NCBI GenBank assembly: GCA_013397075.1 | Contig: VWZS01010096.1 | Span: 930,001 to 994,000 of the forward strand | Source: Rhabdornis inornatus | Lineage: Eukaryota > Chordata > Aves > Passeriformes > Rhabdornithidae | Direction of reading: 5' to 3' | Length of the DNA: 64,000 bases | Part shown: in pieces, positions 55,487 to 64,000 of the stretch | Layout: every line of letters starts with the position of its first letter | How positions within the stretch are numbered: position 1 is the stretch's first letter | Notes under the pieces: generated by a model | Databases searched by the model: none | What the model saw: only the letters and a program-made list of their open reading frames with translations | What the model was told of the DNA's origin: nothing | Translations under genes and position numbers: made by a program

Positions 55487-55710
55487 AGATCACAGTATCA
55501 CAGTATAACCAGGTTGGAAGAGACCTCCAAGATCATCAAGTCCAACCCACACCTTGACACCTCAACTAGACCATGGCACCAAGTGCCACTTCCAGTCTGT
55601 TTTTAAACACATCCAGGGATGGTGATTCCGCCACCACCCCAGGCAAAGCATTCCAATACTTTATTATTCTTTCTGTACAAAACTTTTTCCTGATATCCAG
55701 CCTGTATGTT
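55487..55710 (-). mobile_element. CR1 LINE 3' end fragment, antisense
   Basis: In plus-strand order: GATCACAGTATCACAGTATA (the short direct repeats of a CR1 3' tail), GGTTGGAAGAGACCTCC, AAGATCATCAAGTCCAACCC, CAAGTGCCACTTCC, CATCCAGGGATGGTGATTCC, GCAAAGCATTCCAATAC and ACTTTTTCCTGATATCCAGCC. About 220 bases remain. It is less diverged than the copies at 30181 and 58250, and the ATCACAGT tail type suggests a younger subfamily. Confidence 0.95.
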
Positions 55711-55714
55711 GTAC

Positions 55715-57000
55715 TGGGATGTACTGGGTTTGCCCATGCAGATAAGGGATTGATTATGATTCAGGGCTCTGACTGGAGTCTGCTAATCCTGCCCTGCTTA
55801 GGAAAGGGAAGACTGCTTTGTGAGATAAGAGTGTGGGATTGCTCCAGCCAGCTTCAGCATTGCTCCCCAGCATCAGGCTGCTTCCTCAGACCACGAGCCT
55901 GGCCTGGGGATCTGTGAGGTGCTCAGTGGGGTGGGGAGGAGACACGGCCAAAATCTGTCTGTGCTCTTCCAAGGACAGAGTGTGCCAGTGAGACAGAATT
56001 GAGCCCTCTGAGCCCAGAGTTTGGCTCTGGGGTTTTTTGGGTTGTTTGCAGTACATTACTGGGGGAAGCAGAGGTGCTTAATTAGGTGGAGTTGTGAGGG
56101 TTTGTGCTTTGTGGGACCTGGCAGAGGCAGGCTTGAAGCTGCTGTGAGTGGGAGGGGAGGAGGTGGTTTGTCCACTGCTGGGGTGTTAGGCTCTGCTTGC
56201 CTTGTCTTTAATGGGTGGAACCACTTCCAGCCTGTTTTCTGCTGCTAAACACTTGGCTCAACCATCTGTGTTTAGTGCAAGAGGTGCTACCTGTCCCCAG
56301 ATGAATATCAGCTTTGAAAATTCCAGCTGGGGAGTCTTGCTGCCCAAGCTCACCAGCCTGCAGCAAAGCATCCACGAGGAAACGTGGGTTTTGGCATCAG
56401 GACTGCAAGGAGAAAAACAGAAAATAATTAAATTTGAGCCACAGTCAACCATAGCAATAACTGGGCATGTGGGGCTGGTGTAAGAACTTTCCATACCAGG
56501 CTCAGTTACTGGCCAGGAGCTAAACTGGTCAGCAGGAGCAGGATCCAGGGAAGGACTGGAAAGTCGAGCTCATCTGTGTTCATTCAGCTTCCCCACGGAG
56601 TCACATTTCAGTGAGAATCTGGTTTTCAGTAATCACAGCAACACTGTGCTGTATTTTTTTGGCTATTTTAGATCATTGTCCGGTTTGGTGGGGGATGGAG
56701 GGGGAATATTTTTTTCCACAGAATATGTTAGTAATAATTTTCCAGATCTTTTGATCGTTTTCCTGCCAGATCCTTGCTCACTGTGGCAACTTATTTGGCA
56801 TTAGGGATGGGGTTAGGAGAAAACTGGTGCATACTCTTTGCCAGCACTATGAAATAAGTGTCTGTCTTCTGCAGCTTCCGTGGCACATCCAAGCTGCATC
56901 CTCCTGAAGTGATGGAGAGCTGCTGCTGGGAGCTGAGAAACTTTTTGGCATGTGATAAATTCCGTTCTCTACACCCCAGAGTTAAGGTTTGAGGGAAATG
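55715..57000. other. Gene-free stretch, nothing recognised
   Basis: Filler. A short duplicated TGTACTGGG occurs at 55709-55728. No exon seen. Confidence 0.5.
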
Positions 57001-57005
57001 CAGCC

Positions 57006-57040
57006 TTTTTTTTTTTTTTTTTTTATTTTGGANTTTTTTA
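57006..57040. repeat. T19 homopolymer and ambiguous base
   Basis: Nineteen T residues (57006-57024) are followed by ATTTTGGA, an unresolved base at 57033, and TTTTTT. The N probably reflects difficulty reading the homopolymer. Confidence 0.95.
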
Positions 57041-57044
57041 TTTA

Positions 57045-58245
57045 TGTTGGATTCAACAAATAATTTAGACACTTCCACCCCAGAAAGATGGGAAGTTGCT
57101 ATTTTTCAAAGTTACGTTTTTAAAGCAGTTTAATTGGTTTGAAATGCACCCAAAATTTTATTTAAACAAGAAAAAGAGAGAGGAAATTAAAATGAAGTGG
57201 GAGGGGATTTCATTTTTGATTCATGAAGCATTTTTGATTGATCTGAATTTGAGTTGTGATGCAAGTTTCCAAACTGGTGGTGAGTAGGAGGGATCTGGGG
57301 GAAGTGCTGCTGCCCTGAGCATCTGATGCTTCTGTTGTTGGCCTTGGCTGAGTCCCCACTTGGGCTTGTTGGCCATGGCTGGAGCTGACCTCCATGGACC
57401 ATTGCTCTGAACTGATGTGACTTGCTCCTGTCTCTGTGGGAGTATCTTATCACAGTTTTATAGACTACAGGAACATTTCTCCACTTTTAAAAGCATTTCT
57501 CTGCTTTGTTTCCGAAGAGCCCTGAAGGACACTCCTGTGTTGGGAAAAGAGGTGGGTTTACAATGATCCAGGGTGGCTTTGCAGTGCTTATGGGTACAAG
57601 CCTCTCTCTTGATTTGTTGCTGGGATTTTTGGTTTATATTATGGCTTTAGACAGTGAAAATTGGTGACAGAAACGGCCCATCAGTTTCACAGAGTTCCTC
57701 CTTTTACTGGGAAGTAAATAAAATAAGTAGATGCACAAAAAGCCATTCTGCCAGCTGAATTTTTCCATGCCTCATCTCACGGCAGCCTGTTTTGGAAAAT
57801 TTGAGCAAAAATCTGTTCATCCGTTTGTAAGTTTTGGAAAGGTTGAAGTGAGGAGGGGAACTTTAATGTCAATTGTAAGAAAATAAAATTAAGAGCTTCT
57901 CTTAATTCCTGCTGCCTGGAAGGGCATGTATCTGTGTATTTAGAAATTCCAACTTCTGTTTATGTTGGAAATAGGTAATTGCATGTTGACTTTGATTTTC
58001 TCAGTGGCTTTACTGTCAACATGGTGAATAGATTCAACCAAGGTTTAAAACTCCTGTGATTACTTGACACTGAAGTGCTCCACCTTTGTTTTGAAGACTG
58101 TGATTCCATTTTAAGGTGGACACTGTGTGCCTTTGACCTGGCAGTGTGAAGACCCAGCTGGGGGTGCTTTAGTAACCTCCACAAAGCTCTGGGAATTCTT
58201 TTCTTCTGAGCATTGGATATTGAAGGCAACTTTGTGTTTAAAGAG
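57045..58245. other. Gene-free, AT-richer stretch
   Basis: AT-rich non-coding DNA around 57040-57290 and 57830-57960 (AAAATAAAATTAAGAGC). No tandem or transposon structure recognised before the CR1 copy at 58250. Confidence 0.45.
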
Positions 58246-58249
58246 AGCC

Positions 58250-58393
58250 TTGTGAGGGTGGTGAGGCCCTGGCACAGGTTGGACAGGGCTTGCAGCAGCC
58301 TGAGGTAGTGAGAGGTGTCCCTTCCCATAGCAGGGGGTTGGAATGAGATGATCTTTAGTCTCTTCCAACCTAAACCATTCCAGGATTCTGTGG
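58250..58393 (+). mobile_element. CR1 LINE 3' end fragment with internal deletion
   Basis: Sense-oriented CR1 tail. Landmarks: GAGGGTGGTGAGGCCCTGG, CACAGGTTGGACAGGGCTTG, GGTGTCCCTTCCCATAGC, GGGGGTTGGAATGAGATG, ATGATCTTTAGTC, CTTCCAACCTAAACCATTCC and GGATTCTG. The segment normally between CACAGGTTG and the second GGTTGGA (the part that reads GAAGCTGTGGATGCC in full CR1 copies) is missing, and the copy joins the two GGTTG motifs directly. Confidence 0.93.
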
Positions 58394-58399
58394 TAGGAT

Positions 58400-59435
58400 C
58401 CAAGGCTCTGGATTTTCCTTGCTGTGGGGGATTTGCTGTTTCAGAAGAAAGTAGGCTGCAAATACACTTGGATAGGAGAAAAAAAACAAGAGTTCAGGTA
58501 GCTGCATGGAGTCTGGCAGTTTCTCTGCACAGAGAAGGTTTGGGAAGAGCAGCTCAAGCCTGTGGCATCATAGATCAGCCAAGGAAGCAAACTGCAGTTC
58601 TTCTGACTTGGTTGCGACTACACATTACAAGAATGAGGAAGATGCAGTCCCTGGACATGTAGTTGTCCTCAAACATCAGGCAGGTGGGCGTATTCTTGTC
58701 CCAAGTTCAGTCTTTTGATCCTCAGCCTTCACAAAGGTAGTCTCAGGCTCCAGGGAATATTGAGATAGGCTTAAAATAAGGTGATTTGGTACTGGTTTTG
58801 TTAGGAGAGGCTTTTGCTGGCATCACAGCTGTCCCCATGTTTGCTGGCTTTTGTTAAGACCTGAAGCTGTAAAAAAATATATTAAAAAAAACCCCAACAT
58901 TTTCCAGTGAGCTTGTGTGACTCCTGAAGCTGGATCTCCCCAAGCAAATGTTGCCAATCCTAAATCCCAAAAAGCTGGAAGAGACCTGACGTCCCAGGTG
59001 TGTTTCAAAGCTGTGCTGTTTGCTGCATGGGTGTGTGCAGGAGTTTTGGGGTTCCCAGGGAGAAACTGCCATGTCTTCCTTGTCCATACCACCCTCACAG
59101 GCAGCCACTGTTCCAGAAGAGGATTTGGGTACACCTTGGTGTCTGGGTTGGGTGTTGTTGAGGCAGATGAGTGCCTTGGTGGGGGAGGAGGCATCTCACC
59201 CACTTGAGGCTGTGTGAAAGGACAGAGAGACCAGCCAGAAGTGCTCCACCAGAAGTGGACGTCTCTGGTTTCCCCATGAGAAAGTGACACCTCAGGCCCC
59301 CTCACATCCTGACAAGAGGAATTGTCTGTCCTCCTCTCCCAAAACTCCGTTGTTGGGTGGGTTGTTCCCGCCTCCCAGTACATCTTAGGCACAGTGGAGG
59401 CAGGAAAGAAAACCCTTCTGAAAATCACAACGTAA
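58400..59435. other. Gene-free stretch, nothing recognised
   Basis: Filler. A run GCTGGAAGAGACCTGACG near 58976 looks slightly like a CR1 tail but is too short to call. Confidence 0.48.
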
Positions 59436-59585
59436 TTACTCCCATCTGCTCCGGCACTGCTTCCCATTTCTGCCTGCCAGGATGCTTGTCTCTGATGCTA
59501 AGTAGCACATTATTTTCGATAAGTTGCAATCATTTACTTGAAATCTCCTTCTCCTTTAAAACATCCCCCTGGAAAAGCAGTTCAG

Positions 59586-59790
59586 CAAGTTGGGAATGGG
59601 CAGAAACAACCACGATAAAACCCCTGCAGAAGCAAGTTGGGAATGGGCAGAAACAACCACGATAAAACCCTTGCAGAAGCAAGTTGGGAATGGGCAGAAA
59701 CCATGATAAAACCCCTGCAGAAGCAAGTTGGGAATGGCAGAAACAGCCACGATAAAACCCCTGCAGAAGCAGCAGAACTTGGGAGGGCAA
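59586..59790. repeat. 47-bp minisatellite, four full copies and a partial
   Basis: Head-to-tail units beginning CAAGTTGGGAATGGGCAG and ending CCCCTGCAGAAG: 59586-59632 (47 bp), 59633-59679 (47), 59680-59723 (44, three bases lost), 59724-59769 (46, one base lost), then a decayed partial unit to about 59790. Copies 1 and 2 differ by a single base. Frames across it translate as repeating peptides on the minus strand, which is a consequence of the repeat and not a gene. Confidence 0.97.
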
Positions 59791-59799
59791 GTGCTCCTC

Positions 59800-61100
59800 C
59801 TGGACTCATTAAAACCATCCCAGCAGGTTCCTTTGTAGGGTGGGTTTATTTACGTGCCCTTGGCTGGTGGTGTCAGCAAATGGGGCTGCAGAGGAACTGC
59901 CAGCTCATGTCAGCAGGGGGAATCTTAACCAGGCAGTCACAGATATTCCACAGGACCGTGCTTTTGACTGCTTCTTCTGACTTCCTTCATCGTCACCACC
60001 TGGGCTGGCATCATGTCTCACCACCACACCCTGAATCCTCTCGCCTGGCCCTGCTTCCCACATCTCCTCAGCTTGAAGGCTTTGACCACAGCAGGATAAA
60101 TTGTCATCTCTAGAAGAAAGATGGAGCTGGAAGGTCCTTTGCTGTTGTCACTGCTAAGCCACAGTGTCCTTCTGCCACTTCTTCTGCCATCACCCCCGGC
60201 ATGTTTGATTGCCCTCATGATGTAGTTCTTTGTTGCCTGCACACCTCTGATTTGGAGGGTTTGGAAGGGGTGAAAAGGAAAGAGTTGCTAAGTGGAAGTA
60301 TTTTGGTGTGGCCTTGGAGAAGGGAGATGACTGTGTGCTCAGCTCCTGTGCTTTTCAGATTCCTTTGGAAAAATGCTCCCAGAAAAATGGAGTAAATAAA
60401 GTAGGGGATGGTGGCATGGAGCACCAGAGGAATCTGGTACCTTACTTTGTGGATTTCTTAGGTGTCTTCACAGCTCCAGGCCATCCTCAGAGTGGTGTTT
60501 GTTCCAGAGGTTTCTCCTGCCTTGTGCCCCGCACCCTGGCTGTAACTCAGATTGAGTGACCTGAGGGGACACCAGGCACAGGTGCCAAGCTGTGGGGACA
60601 TGTGGGGTGCTGGCTGCTCATCCCATGTGAGCATGGAGCTGGCTGGTTTGCAGGTGCTCCTTGGAGACGTCGTGGGAAGCGTCTTGGAGCATTTGGAAGC
60701 TTTGGTGGCTCAAGTCACTTTCCATCCTGTGTCCCTGAATTGCAGGGCAGGCAAAGAGCCAAGGAGCTGGTTTTGGCTTTGTTTTCTCACCTGCTTCTCG
60801 AGGTCAGTCGTGCCACCACTTCCCATGTCCTGCACTGCAGCCACTGCACAGAGCCCGTGCTGGTGTCCTCTGAACCGTGGGGCTGTGGTGCCTTCCTCAG
60901 GAAGGGAGAAGGAGCAAGTGTGGGAGCTGGGGGCCATTTGCCAGCTGCTGGAATGGGTCTCTGTGACCCAGTCTGGTGGCCTGGACCGCAGGCTGGTGAC
61001 TCCGTGGTCCTCAGGTGCTCCCAGTGCTGCCATTGGGGATGGTGAGCTTGTGACAGCCACACTAGGCTGGGCTGGGGACAGAGCACGTGCCTTGGTTGAC
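59800..61100. other. Gene-free stretch, nothing recognised
   Basis: Filler with chance frames up to 184 codons on the plus strand (60552-61106), without domain or splice support. Confidence 0.5.
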
Positions 61101-61107
61101 TTTTAAA

Positions 61108-61172
61108 ACACACCCATATATATAACACACACATACATATATATATAAGTATTTTTTGTGTGTGTGTATATT
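61108..61172. repeat. TA/CA/TG low-complexity stretch with hairpin potential
   Basis: ACACACCCATATATATAAC, then CACACACATACATATATATA, then a T run, then GTGTGTGTGTATA. The CA units on the left can pair with the TG units on the right, with a TA-rich centre, so the stretch can fold into an imperfect hairpin. Confidence 0.85.
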
Positions 61173-61174
61173 TA

Positions 61175-61945
61175 CATCTAAAAATGCATTTTGATCAGCA
61201 GGGGACCTGGGCGAGGGCTGAGCACCATCTAGTGGCAAGCACCACGGCTCAGCAGGAAAGCAGCCAAGGACAGAAAGTCTTGCAGGAATTTCCCCCCCCT
61301 CTGGCTGCCAATCACTATCTTTTCTTTTTGTTCTTCCTTTTCCCCCCCTTTCTTTAATCAGGAGCAGCAAATGGGGGGTCCTGAGGATGCCTGGGTGCTG
61401 ACATGGCTGTAGCCCCTTGTGCCACTGAGGATCATTCTGCTTCATTTATTCTGTTTTAATTTGGTGGGGAGCAGGGTTCTTTTGCCACCAGCTGCCCAGG
61501 CACTACAGGTTGGGTAAAATAAAAAAAAAAATATATTTTGCTGCCAAACCCACCCAAACCCCCCCAGCCAGCAGAGCTTCATGCCATCACAGGGGGCAGT
61601 TTGGAGGGTGGGAGCTGCCAAGGAGCCCAACATCCCAGGCATCCTGGCAGGAGGTGTGTCAGAGCTGGGTCCAGCACCGGGAAGATAAAAAAGGAGCTTT
61701 TAAATAATCATTTTGTCTTCTCCTCGGCTGAGCACAGCCTTTCAGGGATAAATAAGTAGCATCAGTCCTGCTTAGACACATGGGCCTTTCCATTTATTTA
61801 CTCCCAGGCTTTATTCTGAGCGAGCAGCCAAGCCCAGGCTGGGTTCGGGTCTGTGCTGTGAGGGACACATCTCCTCCGTCGGGTGCTGGTCTGTGCGTGT
61901 GGCACAGGAATAAAGCTCTCAGGAATACACAGCACTTTTCATCAG
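61175..61945. other. Gene-free stretch, nothing recognised
   Basis: Filler with short C and A runs (61287-61299, 61521-61531). No exon or transposon end seen. Confidence 0.48.
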
Positions 61946-61949
61946 GAAG

Positions 61950-62900
61950 CAGCTCTCTAAACATAAACTAATTAATCACTCGTGCCTACCTGTCAGGTCA
62001 ATGATTCCTGAGATTTTTAATCTAAAAATATTTCCCTTTTGAAATCCAGATGCGCCTGTTTTGGCAACTCTGCTTTTGATTTGTTTATTTGAGGTGTTTT
62101 TTAATATTTTTTTTATTTTTAACCTGTGTTGCTTTCCTTTTGTATTTCGCTTTTGATCTGCTTTAATTGACTGATATTTATTCATTTTTTTCTCCTGGAA
62201 GAATAGGAATTTGTTCTCTTTATTTTCATGGCAAGACTCTCTCCCTGCTGCATCCTGTCAGCTTTCCTCTTCTCTTTTTAAGGGATTTGGCTACTTTCAC
62301 CTCATATTTCAGTTTATGGACCATAGACCCCAAACCATTTTCTTGATGAAATCTGTCCTCTCCCCTTGGATATATTTATCATGGCTGGGTGCCATGGGAA
62401 GCCTCCCGTGGAGGGGGGAGATGCTGGTCCTGTCTCCTGAGGGCTCAGCTTCAAATTTGGCACTCTGCCCTCATTCTTCCACATAGAAATGATCCTCCCT
62501 AGCGTGGAATTATGTATTATTAGTTCCAGTTTTACTGTTCTTGGGCTTTTTTCTGCCCACCTTCCCACCTTTGTTGACAGTGCATATTTTAATCACGAAA
62601 AATGCCAATAATGCACGAATGAATAACTGATTCGAATGTGTGAATAAAATAAAATTAAATGAATGAGTGAAATGTCCTGAAAATAGTAATTTCAGTAGGC
62701 TTTGAGGCCTTTTTTGAAAAGCTCTTTTTAGTCTTAACCAAACCTCTCAACAGGGTCTTTTACTTGAATTTTATACTGATAATAGCCGTATCTTTAACTT
62801 ATTGCAGAGTGGGGAAGACTATACCCGGTGCTTTGCTGGGGTTTTTTAGCTGCTCTGATTTTATTTCTTGCTGCTAATAGATCTTCCACTACTTTTTTAT
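61950..62900. promoter_or_regulatory. Long AT-rich region, enhancer-like in parts
   Basis: Nearly 1 kb of AT-rich sequence. Likeliest functional patches are 61955-62000 (CATAAACTAATTAATCACTCG), 62480-62660 (GAATTATGTATTATTAG, GCCAATAATGCACGAATG, ATAAAATTAAATG) and 62690-62890. T-rich low complexity lies at 62090-62130. Some of it may be simple AT-rich DNA without function. Confidence 0.3.
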
Positions 62901-62904
62901 TTTA

Positions 62905-64000
62905 AATGACAGGAATAATCACTTGCTGTTGTTTGTGCCTTGGATTGGGAGGGGGTCAAATTCATCTCGGGTGTCAGCAGGGCACAGCTTTATCAAAATC
63001 CACGCAACATTTCCCAGCTCTGGATGTGCACAGAGTGTGTGCTCATAGAGTGGTGTGTGTGCTTAGAGCCCCTGTGCCAGATGAGATGGGGAAATACGAT
63101 TGTTTTCCCTTAGGAAACGCCTTTTTTTATTCACTCATCAAGGATTTATGTTATGTCATTTATGATGCAGCTGTGTGTTTGGAAATCTCTCTCACGTTAT
63201 CATTCCATGTTCAAACACAGACCGTAGAGGGAGACACGGGGGGAGCACAAAAGGGCACCTCCATTTTTCAGACATGGGACATCCCAAGCTGTTGGGATGC
63301 TCCTCTGTTGTTTTTCCAGGAAAGCCCTCACAGGAGAACTTTTACTTGGAGCAGTAATTTAGGCAGGAAGTACAAAGATGGGAGGAAGATTCTCTTTTTG
63401 AGAAGTCACTCTGGGAGGATTAACTCATTGCTGCTCCTTTTCTCAGCCTGGTTGAGACATCAGTGGAATGACTGGATTTTTAAAGAAAAGGCATTTTTCT
63501 AAGAATAAAACCTATTTCATACATTTTTTTGCTTATGTTCCCAGTGCATGGCTAAAAGCATGGACCTCGGGCCCTCTCCACAGTCCGTATTTCAAGATGT
63601 GGAAGCGAAGGCACAGCTGCCTTGGGCTCTGTGGGTCTTTCTCTGCCATCTGGGGTTGATGTAAATGACATGTTGGGGCAACATGAGAGGACCCCTGAGC
63701 AAGATGAGATCAGGGCTAGAGACTTCCAACTTCCCATCCCATGCTTGAGTTGGGATATGGTCCCTATCGCTTCTGGCAGCAAGCATGGGTACATTTATGG
63801 GTTTTTTTAGTTGCTGTTGCTAGGAGTTTTGCTGCTTGTTCGAGCAGAAAGCGTGGCTGGCTTTCTGGGTTAGCTCTGTGGTGAACTCACTGCCAATTCT
63901 GCCCTACTTCTGTCCTGAGGGAAGGAGGGGAAGAGGTAGGGAGAGGAGCAGGGAGCTGGAGTGCCCCTGGAAGCCAAGTAGTGATGAGGGAAGCCAGGCT
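62905..64000. other. Gene-free stretch to the window end
   Basis: Non-coding, with no recognised element. The frame at 62906-63502 (198 codons, plus) has no recognisable domain and begins inside AT-rich DNA, so I treat it as chance. Confidence 0.48.

Noticed and set aside
55705..55745. TGTACTGGG..TGTACTGGGTTTG, slightly reminiscent of an avian LTR motif
   Set aside because: The match covers only about a dozen bases and the following sequence does not continue like an LTR; too weak to call.
58295..58306. TGAGGTAGTGAG, similar to a let-7 seed
   Set aside because: It lies within the CR1 tail and there is no matching precursor hairpin.
58970..59000. GCTGGAAGAGACCTGACG, similar to a CR1 tail
   Set aside because: Only about 12 bases fit and neither flank continues as CR1.
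59530..59818. Three minus-strand frames with repeating LLLQGFYRGCFC-like peptides
   Set aside because: They translate the 47-bp minisatellite; repetition in three frames at once shows it is a DNA-level repeat.
1..64000. CRISPR arrays, bacterial operons, phage or plasmid features
   Set aside because: The sequence is vertebrate nuclear DNA; no regularly spaced repeats with unique spacers and no bacterial gene organisation.

Overview
The window reads as vertebrate nuclear DNA, and most likely bird. Five pieces of CR1 LINE carry the 3' end typical of avian CR1 (the GGTTTGGGTTGGAA.. / ..CCATTCTGTGATTC family of tails). Recent interspersed repeats are otherwise sparse, there is no SINE carpet, and AT-rich blocks alternate with G/C-rich filler. 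One CR1 copy (55487) has a tail made of ATCACAGTATCACAG repeats, which I associate with songbird-type CR1, so a passerine is possible but not shown. There is one 208-base assembly gap (43684-43891) and a single ambiguous base at 57033.

I find no protein-coding gene, tRNA, rRNA or recognisable microRNA. The open frames of 60-284 codons on both strands are short, overlap each other, are compositionally skewed, and resemble no family I know. The exception is one frame that preserves a decayed LINE reverse-transcriptase motif. The window is therefore intergenic (a gene desert) or lies inside a very large intron.

Layout: 1-12 kb is mostly unremarkable G/C-rich filler, with AT-rich islands near 2.4-3.0 kb, 5.5 kb and 10.9 kb. 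From 12 to 26 kb come several blocks with the texture of conserved developmental enhancers (12.5, 13.5, 17.1-17.6, 18.2-18.7, 19.5, 22.2, 24.5-25.5 kb). One of them wraps around a very CpG-dense core at 17.25-17.40 kb. From 26 to 36 kb there are AT-rich islands (26.6, 29.0, 32.3, 34.9 kb), a CR1 copy (30.18 kb), an old CR1/L3-like LINE fossil (30.9-31.4 kb), and purine and pyrimidine tracts. From 36 to 43 kb is filler with islands at 40.0-40.9 and 43.1 kb. At 43.6-44.7 kb a TTA microsatellite interrupted by the gap is followed by a G4-prone run, a block with helically phased TAATTA motifs, and a GC-rich hairpin. From 45 to 53 kb is filler with islands near 45.3, 49.0, 49.8, 50.7-51.4 and 52.6-53.0 kb, and a TTTTG/GGTTT array at 52.2 kb. 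From 53 to 64 kb are three CR1 copies, a 47-bp minisatellite at 59.6 kb, a TA/CA/TG low-complexity stretch at 61.1 kb and a long AT-rich block at 62 kb.

The most plausible overall role is a cis-regulatory landscape for a developmental gene outside the window. This is inferred from clustered homeodomain and POU-type motifs, not from any alignment. The enhancer-like calls rest on composition and motifs read by eye; conservation could not be tested here.
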